Shown here: piece by piece, positions 22,964-35,700 of the stretch | Position numbering within the stretch: the stretch's first letter is position 1 | Layout: each line of letters starts with the position of its first letter | Origin: Henricia sp. BOLD:AAB3569 | Taxonomy: Eukaryota; Echinodermata; Asteroidea; Spinulosida; Echinasteridae | Direction of reading: 5' to 3' | DNA length: 64,000 nt | Assembly (NCBI GenBank): GCA_037783545.1 | Contig: JBBELK010000064.1 | Coordinates: 682,001-746,000, forward strand | Program-made: the position numbers and the translations under genes | The notes under the pieces: model-generated | Seen by the model: only the letters and a program-made list of their open reading frames with translations | Databases searched by the model: none | Told to the model about the DNA's origin: nothing

Positions 22964-24189
22964 CAGTTGCATCTGGTGTATCAAAGAATTAGACAATGAA
23001 ACACTTGTAGCCGTATAAACACAACTCTTTGAACATGTCAATGTTCAAAGACCCTTTGCACCATCTTTCTTTCACAAGGGTCTTTGCTGCACACCGAGTG
23101 AGCTAGGCTGTATTGAGGAATGGACGTCTTTTAATAGGCCTATCTTTATTCAGATGAACTGCTTTTAGCGAAAGTCTTCCTTCAGTTATGATATACATGT
23201 ACATAAAAAGATCTCCCCCATACAAATGGTGGTAATTGCGGCTACGATGTCGCGAGATACGACGCGTGAGATGATTGTTCGAAACGGCTTCATTAAAAGG
23301 TCAAAAGTGCCAGGTCAAACAAAATCCCTAGCTTGTCTCTCATTGTTCGAACAGCCCGAGGCCCTAAAATACAGCTAAGCTCAACTCGATGCAGCAAGGG
23401 TTTTGGGAAACTCGTTGTGCATGCAGCAAAGACCCTTGCGAAAGGAAGATGCTTCGCACCGGTTGCCGCGAAAGGGGGCGGGTTTGAGTGTAACGACATC
23501 AATATAAATTAATGTAGCGAATTTCCTCGCAGGCGCGGATCCGGGGGCATTTCAACACACATTTGAACTACATTTTTCCAAGCTTATACTTTGAAAATGA
23601 AATGAATATAGTGACATTCTTTTGGAGAATACTTGGGTTGGTCTCTGCAGTTTTGCAAACGCTATGTGCTTATAAAATAACATGTAAACAAGAGCGGTGG
23701 GAAGCAAGCTCCAAAATCGTCAATAGAAAACTGCAATTGAAAAAAAACGTAATTGATAGATGTGACCAACAGTTATGGCTCCGCTCTGATATGCATTTGT
23801 TGTTGCCGCTTTAATGGCGAAGATAGAGGCAAAACAGGAAAAAGGAAACGATCATCTTTCTACTCTGGTTGCATTACGAGTAGGACTAAAGTTTCAGTTT
23901 ATAAAATGCAACCATGGGTAAAACAAACACTTGTTGCGAAACCCATATCAGATGATGTGGATAATTGTAACTTATTGTACACATTTCCGGGACCCGCGCT
24001 TGGAGTGGAGCCGATAAGGAGTTCACGTGGAGCGTACTTGTTTTCCCAGCAGGGTTAATAAAAGTCAAAGACAAATTCCAGTGCTTCTTACTGGTGCATT
24101 TATTAAGTAGTCACTCAGTCTATAGTGAAACAGTGGTTGCCGACAAATTCCGAGTTACTTGGTAGTTGAAGCTGATACACCGTGCTAGT

Positions 24190-24430
24190 TTTATATATGC
24201 AACGGTTAGACCAGTCAAAAGCATGGTGCCCTTAAAAGAGTGTGTCAAGATAACATTTTTGAGCCTCCAGTCCCATTTTCCAAGGGTGTTGAGATTTTGA
24301 TACCATATCATTTGTCATAATTTTCCTCATTACCATGCTGAAATTTTGTGCTTTCGATCCACATATTTCCAAAGATATCATAAATAAACAATACATGTAT
24401 ATGTCTATAGTAAACTAATTTATCGTGATC
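24190..24430. repeat. interspersed segment with inverted partner at 39180-39310
   Basis: Landmarks GTTGAGATTTTGATACCATATCA and CCTCATTACCAT recur in inverse orientation near 39240-39300. No coding capacity. Confidence 0.55.
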
Positions 24431-24760
24431 GTATACCGAAGGGAGTTGAATACACCGCCCCATTTGCTCTGCATCCAAATTGGGGCTTTAATAGCATTTA
24501 TCAATAGTGTTTTCCAATTCAACTGCTGGATACATTAACATTTTAATATTAATATTAATATCTGCGTTTATAGGAATCACAATATTTCCTGAGAAATAAG
24601 ACGGCTTTTTTGAGCTTCGGTGTTTTTCTTAGCATCGTGTTTTAATGTGCTGGGTTTTTTTCTATGTCTTTATCATTCTGCCTTTGAAGAAGACTCTGCC
24701 TGGATCGGAACGTGAGGCTACTAATTGTACACTGATCTAGTGAAAAATTCCAATGGTTTT

Positions 24761-24985
24761 GTTGTTGTTGTTGTTGTTGATTTATGGCAACTAAGGCCCT
24801 TTATGCCATCAACTTATTCGGTTTTAGCTTTAACTATACTTTATTATCAACTTAAGAAGACGAAGAAGGAGATGCAGTTTTAGAAGTGGGAGGAAAAACC
24901 CCACAGAAATATCCTAGGGGAAACCCACGCTGTCAAGTAGGGACTGCAAACCCCATTCACATACACGCCCCGGATTCGAATCCAA
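24761..24985 (-). mobile_element. SINE family 1, truncated
   Basis: Minus-strand copy starting at the CAA-rich tail and ending at the B box (24971-24982); the tRNA 5' half is missing. Confidence 0.75.
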
Positions 24986-25085
24986 CGGTTTTGACTTCAG
25001 TACCCCGGGTTTATTCGCGCGTACAGCATTGTGTGACACAAATGTGCACATCCTAATCTAAAACTTAGCAAATATTCTTATACCT

Positions 25086-25600
25086 TTAAAGGGAACACCG
25101 GCTTACTGTTTACATTATGTAGCGATCTAGCATCCTTGACAAAAAATGTTCGATGGTCGTTGTGAAAAAAAATTATCAAAATGTCACGCAATTAACTAGA
25201 AATTTTTAAAATTAACAAAATAGACAAATGTTGGACTATACGCTTTACCAGCCGTCGCGATGTATTATGCATCATGACTTTTGTTGTGTTTGTAAATAAA
25301 AGTGGCGTTCGATATGGGTCGACACGTGTTTAACCTCGTTTCCTTTTTTTCCCTGACTCATCACACCTTGCATGATCCCTCAGTTCAGCGCTGACTCGAG
25401 GAAGCAACTCGAACGCAACTTTTTGGTGTAAGTTTAGCGCCCGCAATAGGCCTATGCTGTTTTTCTTTTCTTCGGATATTATTTATCGCCGCGAAGCGAA
25501 GACGCGAAAATCTGAGAGATTCTCTCGTCCATATCAACACCCAGGACTGAAACAGACATGGACTTTTTTTCTGTTAGGGTTTGACCTCAAACAAATTGCA
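25086..25600. mobile_element. TTAA element relative, right end not found
   Basis: TTTAAAGGGAACACCGGC at 25085-25102 and the following ~110 bp match, inverted, the right end of the TTAA-flanked element at 35400-36200. No matching second terminus was found, so the end given here is approximate. Confidence 0.45.
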
Positions 25601-26045
25601 ACATAATTTTTTTCACCACATTGCATTTCTATAAGGTCCCCAAAATTACATACTAAAAGTCAAAAAGAAATCCAGGTTGTGGAACTATGCCTACTTTGCA
25701 TAAATCCAAAATGGCCGCCAACTTTAGGATTTTTACCCGGATTTGGTCGAAATGTTCATCTTTCACATACCTTTTGGTGTACTTTAAATACCTATCATGC
25801 ATATTTCGAGAATATTGCTTTGTTTCACAAGTTTTAAAACGTATTTTGTGTGACTTATTTGCATAAATTCAAAATGGTCGCCATGTTGGGCATTTTGCAT
25901 CCGAATCAGGAATTTAATAGTTTTGTCAATAGTGTTTAGTGATTTAGTATTTTATATGATTTTTAAGTTATATCTAAATCAATTTCCCAGGAAATCTGAA
26001 CACGCTCCTTTAACAACGCCGAAGATTAAACAAAATTACCTGTGG
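25601..26045. repeat. unassigned repeat pieces
   Basis: Two imperfect blocks with TTGCATAAAT and AAAATGG(C/T)CGCCA (about 25695-25725 and 25858-25885), then a segment (25896-26040) matching 625-760 in copy A. Confidence 0.45.
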
Positions 26046-26054
26046 CCAATAAAC

Positions 26055-26190
26055 TGTATATAGACCCTTTGCACCGGTAGCCATGACAGGGGGCAGGTTT
26101 CCAAATTTAAATGATCTGACAATATATCCCCAAAGTGCTTACTCATGCATGACGCATAGTGGCAATGTGACTGCCCCTGTCATTAGCCTT
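26055..26190. mobile_element. MITE of the CATGACAGGGGGCAG family
   Basis: CCATGACAGGGGGCAGG near 26080 and inverted CTGCCCCTGTCAT near 26170-26182; internal ACTCATGCATGAC shared with the copies at 834-1165 and 58684-58833. Confidence 0.65.
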
Positions 26191-26667
26191 TTAGAAGTAT
26201 GGCGGAACAAAAGGAGAGGGCGCAATTTCATTTGGGTATATTAATTTTTTTATCAATTGTATTTCTTTCCAAAAACTTGATTTACATGTTGTAATTATAA
26301 TACATAGACAGAATTGGAGGGGGGGGGGAGTGGAAGGCCCCACCCCTCCCCCCTGCTGAGCGACTTTGTCGGTAATCCACTAGCAAAACCCCTCCCTGAA
26401 AAAGTTCCTGGATCCGCCCCTGCCTCGTGTGATATGATCAGGGTCTTAGTTTACCCGGTTCCTTAGTTTGGATTAATGAATTCAAAGAAGATATATGAAG
26501 CTATATACACCGGGACACCGTACAGATCTGTCGGTTCCCTTTTCTGGATGCAGAGGCAAACAGTATGTCTGGTTTTTTTAAATCAACTGTTTTAACAGTG
26601 GAATCAGTTAAGTTATAATGGGTCCCTTATAGGACCCACCATTTAGTTTTACGCAGCCGGCGTTTCA

Positions 26668-27215
26668 TTTTTCAACACACATTTGAACCACATTTCTTTC
26701 AAGCTTATACTTTTGCTGGAAAATGGAATGAATATAGTGACATTCTTTTGCAGAATACTTGGGTTGGTTTCTGCAGTTTTGCAAACGCTATGTGCTTATA
26801 AAACAACATGTAAACAAGAGCGGTCGGAAGTAAGCTCCAATTGAAAAAGAAATTGATGGATGTCCAAAAATTATGGCTCCGCTCTGATGTCCATTTGTTG
26901 TTTGCCGCTTTAATGGCGAAGATATGAGGATAAACAGGAACAAGAAAACGATCATCTTTCTACTCATGGATGAGTGCATTATGAATAAAGTTTCAGTTTA
27001 TAAAATGCAACAAACAGTAATAACAAACACTTGTTGCGAAACCCAGATACAGATGATGTGGATAAGTGGAGCTTATGAGGAGTTCACCGGGAGCGTACAT
27101 GTACTTGTTTTCCCAGCAGGGTACAAGCCAATGAAAAAATCCAGCGCTTCTGACTGGTGCATTAGTCAGTCAATCTATAGTGAAACAGTGGTTGCTGACA
27201 AATTTCGAGTTTTTT
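26668..27215. repeat. interspersed segment, copy 3 of 3
   Basis: Matches 23550-24180 with small indels, including the GGAGTTCAC...GGGAGCGTAC and GAAACAGTGGTTGC blocks. Confidence 0.7.
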
Positions 27216-27394
27216 TTGCATATGGTTGGTTACAATTCTCATTCTAGGTAACTTTCAAAATACTAGTCCAGCAGCCAAATGCCATATTTTAGGTCAATCT
27301 TGTTTTACTACAATGTTTTTTGATAGATTCTGACTTATGAGGCCATGTACTTTAAGAATCTGATTAATGCCGGCGTGTCAGTTTTGAGCATTTT

Positions 27395-27750
27395 TTTTCA
27401 AAACCATTGTTATGCAAATTAGATTCCGCCATTAAATAATTATCTATTTCCTGCAATATCTCAGCAATATCTCAGCAATATCATGGGCTAGAAGCATCAG
27501 CACGGTGTCTGCACATATGTTTTCAAGGTCAGGGAATACAATAGTAACATTTTGGAATGTGTGGATTAATTATGTTCATTGATTCTATGCTAATTAGATC
27601 TTCCACTAATGAAATATTTATTTCTAGTAATATTCTGTTTATAACATGTGCTAGAAGCATAGCGTGATGTCGATAGCTATGTTTTCATGGTCTGGGAATG
27701 CAATAAATACATTTTGGAAAGCGTGGATTAATTATTATCTTAATTAAGGT
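27395..27750 (+). repeat. two diverged tandem units of ~180 bp
   Basis: Both units share GTGGATTAATTA, TGCTAGAAGCAT-like, ATGTTTTCA-GGTC-GGGAAT-CAAT and ACATTTTGGAA words in the same order, with about three quarters identity by eye. Confidence 0.6.
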
Positions 27751-28716
27751 TTAGCTAAAAATTTAATTATTAATCCTGGCCTATCAGACGGTCTTTGCGA
27801 TTTCCGTCCTGACCATGTGTACTTTATTTGTTTGTGGTTTTTGTTGGTGTTGGTTTAACCTACTCTCAACAGTAGTGAACGTCCAATATGTCGTTCAAAC
27901 TAGGTATTTGTTTAGCCCCGTTAATGCTTCTCAGATGCACCAAGCCTGAGGGCCGTACTTCACAAATGTACTTGCAAACCGGAAACAAAAGGTCGAACAT
28001 TTGTATTTGTTTGTGACAAGTTCGGACAACGTTTTCTTCATTTTATTGATTGAATCGAAAGATTTTAAACTCCTTTTCCCATTTATTGGCGTTTGAGCTA
28101 GCGCTTACAAACGCGGTACGATAAGGTGAAAAATCAAAGAATATCGTCACAACGTTAAAACCCCATTGCCATTCCCTGACAAGTCTCCGGAAGTGTGACC
28201 TGCTGCCGATTTCACGAAAAATTGCGTAGCTCAACTTTTGAAAATGGCATAATCCCCATAGGCTTGCGTGTAATTATCACAGTAAAGTTGCGCAGCGTAC
28301 GCAATAAAAAGTTGCGCAAGCGGGCTTACGCAGTGCGTAAGGATTCGTAAAATAGGCTGCTGGCCATACCCGAAACCGCCATGTTTTTATCATCTCGCCA
28401 AACGGACCCTCGACACAGACTCTCCGATTTGCAAAAAGCGTCAAGTGTCGGCAACAAAAAAACAACAGCCTACGTGTTGCTGACATTCCAACCTTTCAGA
28501 AAACGTCTGGGTTTTACCCCTTTTTCTGACTCCGTACATGACTTTTGTGGCTTCAAAATCTCGAAAACTGTACCTTTTCACCGTCCCCCAAAAAACTAGG
28601 AAATTGGAGGAGAAATCACTTTCAAATCGGCTCTTCTTGGTATCAAACGAAAGAGAATTTCTTCCTCTACAAGATGATGTCATTTCTATTTTTGGCAGAC
28701 AATGCATAGTTCCGAC
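27751..28716. other. no gene recognised
   Basis: Contains GCGTAAG/CGCAAG-rich sequence at 28280-28350 and overlapping short frames on both strands near 28380-28720, none with a recognisable domain. Confidence 0.45.
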
Positions 28717-29054
28717 TAGCCTTTATTAAGGCCTCACTGCTGGGCGGCAAGTCGAGCGCCAGAACGAGAGCGCCACCATGCGACGAGGACGGAACGAACA
28801 GCGTCAGCTGTGAGGCCTTTACGGACTGGGAATAATTATTTATTAATGTATACAGCCCCTGTTACATTATTCATCCATGCGTTGTTGTGCTGCGAATGTA
28901 TGTTTGTGTAAAGCGCGCGCGCGTGATTACAAACCAGCGCGCGCGAACATGATTGGCTCGCATTGTTAGCTGTTCGTTCCGTCCTCGTCGCATGGTGGCG
29001 CTCTCGTTCTGGCGCTCGACTCGCCGCCCAGCAGTGAGGCCTTAATAAAGGCTA
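28717..29054. mobile_element. 338-bp MULE-like MITE with long TIRs and 9-bp target duplication
   Basis: Ends TAGCCTTTATTAAGGCCTCA and the exact inverse, with about 85-bp inverted repeats rich in CGAGCGCCAGAACGAGAGCG. AGTTCCGAC occurs directly on both flanks (28708-28716 and 29055-29063). Long TIRs with a 9-bp duplication are typical of Mutator-like elements. The middle has CG-alternating GCGCGCGCG sequence and no gene. Confidence 0.85.
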
Positions 29055-29063
29055 AGTTCCGAC

Positions 29064-29736
29064 CTGTCAATCAAGCCGAACACGCCGACAAATCACAACA
29101 GAGCTAGCAGACATCGCTCACATAGGTCAAAGTGCATTGCCTCACAACAACACAACAACATACAGTGTTGTATGCGGTGATCCGGCTGAATTTTTGGTTT
29201 CAAGGCAGGACGGTTCGCTGTTCAAGGGTAAGAAAGCATGTATTTCATGATGATATGACACCCCTGTATTACTGGCCCTTTACTCATCAGTGTGTTCTAA
29301 GATAACTGTCGATCCTGAAACATGAATACCTTTGCGTTTTCTCCAATGAATCTGTGCTTTCCGTTGAAAGTCCCATTGGTTTGTGCAGTGTGTGTGGACA
29401 TTTTGAGCTATTTTGGCATAGCAACAATATCCAAGGGGGCGGAGTTAACTGGGCAAACTCAGAATTATGCATTATGCATATATGCAAACCATCGAAATTT
29501 CTCAAAAAACGAGAGCACAAAACTCGAGAGGGCGGTATATCATCAAATCAAGATGGCTGCGCGCAGAAACGGGAGCAATCACAATTTGCTGTAAATGTAC
29601 ATCGTTTTCAACGCAAGATTCCTTCATTTTGAAGACTTCAGTCACCACGAAAAAACACATTGTTAGAAAGATCAATCTTTCCTCTCCAAAATTATCACAT
29701 CGATCGATGAATGTATTTGAACTTCTGGGAAAGATT
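29064..29736. other. no gene recognised
   Basis: Overlapping short frames on both strands (29287-29769) with no domain or splice context. Confidence 0.4.
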
Positions 29737-29745
29737 ACCATGCAC

Positions 29746-30907
29746 TTCTTTTTAGTTTTAGAAGGCTAAAAGTGTTGTTTTGGACGTTTATATTGGGACG
29801 TTATCATTTTCTGTATAACACTTTTAGCCCCTTAACATTTTAACCCCCTTCGTCGTGTGAACCATTCTTACACGCCCTCAAGAGTCGAAATACACATGTG
29901 TATATTCTTACCGTAAATTCCAAATCAGACATTTAAAAGCACACCATGGAGGTCCTTGTAATCTCAAGACTTCTGTACCCTTGTCGTTCATTGTCCATGA
30001 TGACTCAAACATCAAAAAAGGATAGCAGGGAGCAAAATTATGAGTAAAATCGAAAATTTCCAGCAAGGCTGGTACCACAGACTTCTTGCTCTAGCATTGT
30101 CTCGCCGCGTCAAAAGGAAATAGTTCCGCCAACGCGGATAAATTCTGTTGACCGTAGCACCTCAGCTGAAAATGTAGATCACGGCTTTACACGTTGCCCC
30201 TATAGAGCGCCCTCTACACCAAGTTTAGAATATCCTCAAGGCCAACGTTCTCCTTGATGTTTGTACAGTATGTACTTTTATTTTAATATAACAGCCGTCG
30301 GTATACCCTTTCACTTTGGGGTACGGAACGAACGAGTGGAGTCCAGATTAAACACGGCTGACGGCTGTTATATTAAAATAAAAGTACATACTGTACAAAC
30401 ATCAAGGAGAACGTTGGCCTTGAGGATATTCTAAACTTGGTGTAGAGGGTGCTCTATAGGGGCAACGTGTAAAGCCGTGATCTACATTTTCAGCTGAGGT
30501 GCTACGGTCAACAGAATTTATCCGCGTTGGCGGAACTATTTTCCTTTTGACGCGGCGAGACAATGCTAGAGCAAGAAGTCTGTGGTACCAGCCTTGCTGG
30601 AAATTTTCGATTTTACTCATAATTTTGCTCCCTGTTATCCTTTTTTGATGTTTGAGTCATCATGGACAATGAACGACAAGGGTACAGAAGTCTTGAGATT
30701 ACAATGACCTCCATGGTGTGCTTTTAAATGTCTGATTTGGAATTTACGGTAAGAATATACACATGTGTATTTCGACTCTTGAGGGCGTGTAAGAATGGTC
30801 CACACGACGAAGGGGGTTAAAATGTTAAGGGGCTAAAAGTGTTATACAGAAAATGATAACGTCCCAATATAAACGTCCAAAACAACACTTTTAGCCTTCT
30901 AAAAGTA
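29746..30907. mobile_element. 1.16-kb palindromic foldback element, family P copy 1
   Basis: Two nearly perfect inverted arms of about 550 bp meet at a ~55-bp loop near 30300-30354. Termini are of the TACTTTTAGAAGGCTAAAA type (the left one carries a small duplication). ACCATGCAC repeats directly on both flanks (29737-29745 and 30908-30916), a 9-bp target duplication. No transposase. Confidence 0.88.
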
Positions 30908-30916
30908 ACCATGCAC

Positions 30917-31533
30917 GAACACCCTCTGACTCTGAGTCTGAGTCTGAGACTAGACCCCATCACCCATATTGCCCATGCGCTAAACCTATGGGACAATTTT
31001 TATAAATTCTAAGTTTTTCCTTATTAATTTCATTACACTTTCCCTCCTAATTGTTTGTTTTATCATCAAACTAAAATGTTTACTTGGTTTATAATATGTC
31101 ATAACAAGGAATACCTGGCCTGGGTGTCCGTACGCGTGTATGCATGGAGGTAGGAAATGAACCCGCCCGTTTCACTAGCTGACACTGACCTCCCTAACAT
31201 CACTATAAGTACAGGCATGACAGGGGGGTCAAAAAGTTACGGGTCACTATTAATTGCTTGTCTTCCAGATCGGGAGAGAACAATAGAGCCACATGGTTTT
31301 CTGCTAGCCGCCACGTGCGTTTCCCCACGTTATGAATGTATTGCGTAATGCACCTCGCGTGCCGCATTCAAATATGGCTGTGTTTCCTGACAGCTGGTAC
31401 CTGGCGCTTGGAATTAATCAGAACCGGTAACTGTGAACCCACTTGGACCCTATATATCGCAAGCGACGCCGCCATGTTAATATATATATACATGTAGGTC
31501 CAAGTTACTCGGACTAACACCCATATACCCATG
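30917..31533. other. no gene recognised
   Basis: Unique-looking sequence with a CTGAGTCTGAGTCTGAG microsatellite at about 30930-30947. Confidence 0.4.
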
Positions 31534-31542
31534 GTAAAAAGG

Positions 31543-32245
31543 TACTTTTAGAAGGCTAAAAAAAAATTTCTGACGTTTACATTGGGACGTTATCATTTTT
31601 TATATAACACTTTTAGCCCCTTACCAATTTAACCCTATTCGCTATCTTGAATTTTCCTGCACGACCAAGATGGCCGCCGTACTCCAAACTAAAATTTTAC
31701 CTTACAGTCAAAATTAAACATTGAAAAACTTACCATGGAAGTCCCTGGAGTCTCCAGAATGTTGTACCGTGGTTCGTTTTCCCCGATGATTCTTCTAAAC
31801 AGGAAAAAAACTAGTCCAACGTCATTTTTCTTGACATTTTCTAGCAAACTCGGGAGAAGAGCCATGATTTACCACGTGTTTAGAGATGAACAATTACGGT
31901 CCAGATAGCCCGCCCTCTTGTGGTCATCTCATTGTAATATTGCTCGAAAATGTCAAGAAAAATGACGTTGGACTAGTTTTTTTTATGTTTAGAAGAATCA
32001 TCGGGGAAAACAGATCACGGTACAAAATTCTGGAGACTCCAGGGACTTCCATGGTAAGTTTTTCAATGTTTAATTTTGACTGTAAGGTAAAATTTTAGTT
32101 TGGAGTACGGCGGCCATCTTGGTCGTTTAGGAAAATTCAAGATAGTGAATGGGGTTAAATTGGTAAGGGGCTAAAAGTGTTATATAAAAAAATGATAACG
32201 TCCCAATGTAAACGTCAGAAAAACACTTTTAGCCTTCTAAAAGTA
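31543..32245. mobile_element. 703-bp palindromic foldback element, family P copy 2
   Basis: Termini TACTTTTAGAAGGCTAAAA and its inverse, arms of about 320 bp, and a perfect 9-bp direct duplication GTAAAAAGG (31534-31542 and 32246-32254). The interior differs from copy 1 and matches copy 3. The plus-strand frame at 31886-32098 runs through an arm and is not a gene. Confidence 0.88.
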
Positions 32246-32530
32246 GTAAAAAGGGGGGAGGGGGGGCAGCCTTATAATTAAAAATGTAATCTGGATACGC
32301 TCATTTTCACATAAAAACAACAGTCTAAAAATAGAGAAGTACAAATGAAAAACCACTTTTTAATAGCAAATTCCATCCTACCACAAAATGGTAATTTTGG
32401 ATTTGGCTCTTGTGGACCCATCAATACACATTACATATGGCCTACATACATGTATCGGGTGTTTTTGTTATTCAAAACCACAGATAAGCGATCATTAGAG
32501 TAAATGTGTACTTTGTCCGCCCAGTGCCTG

Positions 32531-32566
32531 ATGTACAACAAGCTACATGTGCACACCTGTATGTGA
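32531..32566 (+). promoter_or_regulatory. 11-codon upstream ORF abutting the ABHD14A start
   Basis: ATG at 32531 opens an 11-codon frame (MYNKLHVHTCM) ending in TGA at 32564-32566; the next base begins the main ATG. Its last sense codon is itself an ATG, so ATG-TGA-ATG stand in a row. If transcribed as part of the 5' leader this could throttle or re-initiate translation. The transcription start was not determined. Confidence 0.55.
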
Positions 32567-32717
32567 ATGGCACAGTTATCCATCTCCCCACGGCCTGCCA
32601 TTGTACTGGTTCTCTTGGTTGCTGGTGCCATCATCTACTACAAGTACTACTACTTCCAACCTGAGGTATCTGAGCAAGACGTGGTCCAGAAAGACAAACT
32701 GATCAAACATCAGAAAG
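32567..32717 (+). CDS. ABHD14A: ABHD14A exon 1 (membrane anchor)
   Basis: ATG to AAAG|GTACAT, ends in phase 1. Encodes residues 1-50 with the hydrophobic stretch [11 protein letters not shown]. Confidence 0.88.
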
Positions 32718-35700
32718 GTACATATACAGTATGTACATGCCCAAAGCGATGGTGGGTGAGATATGCTTTGCCTCAACCATGTCATTTTGTTTCGTCATCA
32801 TGGAACACATTACCAGAACATGTATCAAAATTATCTTGACAGTATAGTGTCATTTAAGATACTGCTGAAAATGCATTTGGTGAAATCTCAGTAGGTGAAC
32901 TAAGGGCCTTGATTACTGGTGTCTTGCTGATCTTGATTACTGGTGTCTTGCTGATCTTTTTGATGGATACTGATTTTCTGATGTTTACATTGGGACTCTA
33001 TGAATCACTTTTAGCCCCTTGCCAATTGAACCCCATTCGACATGTTGAATTTTCCTGCACGACCAAGATGGCGGCCATTCTCCAAAGTGAAATTTCACTT
33101 TGCAGTCAAAATTAAACATTGAAAAACTTACTGCAGTACAATGAGGTGACCACAAGAGGGCGGGCTATCTTGACCTTGATTTGCGATGTTCGGTCATGTG
33201 TAACATCCCGCTCTTCTCTTCAGTTTGCTGGGAAAATGTAAAGAAAAATTACGTTGGACAAATTTCTTCCTGTTTAGAAGAATCATTGGGGAAAACGGAC
33301 CACGGTACTACATTCTGGAGATTCCAGGGACCATGGTAAGTTTTTCAATGTTTAATTTTGACTGTAAGTTGAAATTTCACTTTGGAGAAAGGCCGCCATC
33401 TTGGTCGTGCAGGAAAATTCAACATGGCGAATGGGGTTCAATTGGTAAGGGGCTAAAAGTGATTCATAGAGTCCCAATGTAAACTTAGAAAATCACTTTT
33501 AGCCTTCTAAAAGTAGATATTGCTGTGCTGCAAATCTCCATTTTAAATCATACTGTTGCTGTTATTAATTATGTTTACTTTCATTTTGAAATTTGATGGC
33601 ACCCTAACCTATTATGGATTTTATTGCCCCTTCAGAAGGACTCCTCACTATGTCTGACTGGGAACAGATTAAGACTGATGCTTTAGCTAGCAATGTGTTA
33701 AAGCTCACCGAAGGCATGGTAGATGTCGGAGGCAAAGGGTCGGCATTCAGAAGAGAGGTGAGTTGTGCAAATTGTTTCTGCTACTGAAACAAAAAATTCC
33801 TCAAAGTGCGTAGTAAGCTAGAAGAAACTTGTGAATTAAGAAAGTGCTAAATTTTAGATGTGCGTGTGGGAGGAAAACCCTGAGATGAATCCATTTATTC
33901 GAGTAGTGACTGGAAGAAAACATCCGGCCACATACTACATGTAGCCTGGAAGGGATTCGAACCAGGGCCAAAGAGGATGCTAGTCCGGACTTGGACTCAA
34001 GTGGCGATTTTCAAGGACTCGTACTCGCATTTGGAATCAGACTGGGGCAGTTAGGACTGCCCAAGTCTGGAGTACATGCATATGGGTCTTTCCACAGTAA
34101 ACGGGGCATTTTGGCAACACAGACCATATTTTCGAGGAAATTCCTTTGTCTTGTCTCAAGTTTCAGTTGTTCTGAAGAGATAACTTAGGCCCAAAAAGGG
34201 TTACAAATAGTGTGACAACATGCCTTTCTAAAAATCCTGTTGGGCTGGGCGCCGTGAGGACCCCAGCCGGGAGCCGTGCAGTGCACCTGTTCATCGGACG
34301 GAGCCCGGAAGCTTACCGCACGGCACCCGGCCGGCACCCACGGTTTGTTGACGGGCGCCTTGCGGATACACTCCACCAATTTTCACCGGGCACCACCCGG
34401 GCGCCGTAGAATATGTGACCACACACGCCGTAGAAATGAAAATCGTAAGGGACCTGTACGTTCTCTAAAATCCACGGCAAGCCGCCGGGTGGAGAAAATC
34501 GTACGGGGCCCGGTTGATTTGTGACCTAGGCTTAACCGAGTACATGTAGTTTCATAGCATAGATTTCATTGATCAAAATCATAGGCCTTTTATGATTCAA
34601 ACCAAGGACTAGGGAGTCATACTCGGCCTGCTGAGGACTTGGGTTACCGTATGCTGGACTCGGACTCGGAAAGTGTGGACTCGACTAGTGCCACGCCAAC
34701 CTGATGGTCCCCGTCATGACTTGGTAACAGGTGTACATGTCGCATTTTTATGGTTCAGGTTATAGATACCACACTAGATGTCCCTAAAGGAGTCTTCCTC
34801 CTACTACACGGGATGAAGTTCTCCTCTGAAACTTGGCTGAAACTTGGCACACTACACGTCATGGCCAGCTATGGCTACAGGATGGTGGCTGTCGATCTCC
34901 CAGGTAACAGAGACTCTAGTCTTGGCTCCAAAACCTTTGTCGTTTGTTTGTTCTCGTAGCGCGCCGTCTGTGCGGTATTTAACTCTGCTGTGCGATTGTT
35001 TCGACGTTGATATCGATCCCTACGCTTTTGACCAGACTTCGACAAAGGTCTTGGATATTTACTCTGTTTCTGCTTAACTTTTTCATTGTTTTGACCCAAT
35101 ATTCCCCCGAAAAGTCGGGGAAGCCAATCAGTGATCAAGAACAGCTGCGCTCGTGATTGATTCTCTACGATTTGAAATTAACAGCGCACACGTACGTATG
35201 TATGTACAGCGAGCACGCACTACTATGGTAGCGACAATGCGACGGGCCAAATTTGCATATTACTGTCCATCATCACTCAAATGAGTATAAGTCATTTGCG
35301 CGGTCTGGTTCCGCCCCCAACTCTACAAAGTAGCACAGACTGCAGAGATTACCTAGCAATACATCTGAGCACGAAGTGTAATGACAATCACAGGATTAAA
35401 GGGACACACCGGCTTTGTTGGGCTATTTTGGGCTCGAAATAGACCCATATATTATTCTGAAGTGCTTTCCAGAGTAAATTAGATATATCCTGAAAAGACG
35501 CCATCAAATTTGGCTGTTTTTTGAGCATTTTCCAAAAATTCAAGGGTTCCGAAAAGTCACATGGTCTTGCAAGTTAGTTTTGTGTCCAGCCGCATGACAG
35601 TTTCTTACTGCAGAACTGCACCAAATTCAACTCTGATTTCCCCCCAATATTTATAAGTAATTGACAAAAGAGAGACTATTTAAACAGGTATGAAACAAAG

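Larger units (their letters stand above)
21866..24180. repeat. interspersed repeat, copy B right part
   Basis: Continues repeat copy B after the retrotransposon. 21866-22055 matches 301-500, and 22058-23960 matches about 2970-4800. Copy B therefore lacks the minisatellite and pyrimidine block of copy A (about 500-2960), which identifies those as insertions or losses between the copies. Confidence 0.8.

Noticed and set aside
29287..29769. Cluster of overlapping ~90-100 codon frames on both strands
   Set aside because: All three plus frames overlap each other and minus frames; none has a domain or conserved copy in the window.
31886..33482. Two similar frames (FRRIIGEN ... [10 protein letters not shown]) suggesting a small gene pair
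   Set aside because: Both lie in the arms of family P palindromes; the similarity comes from the transposon and the frames run across its ends.
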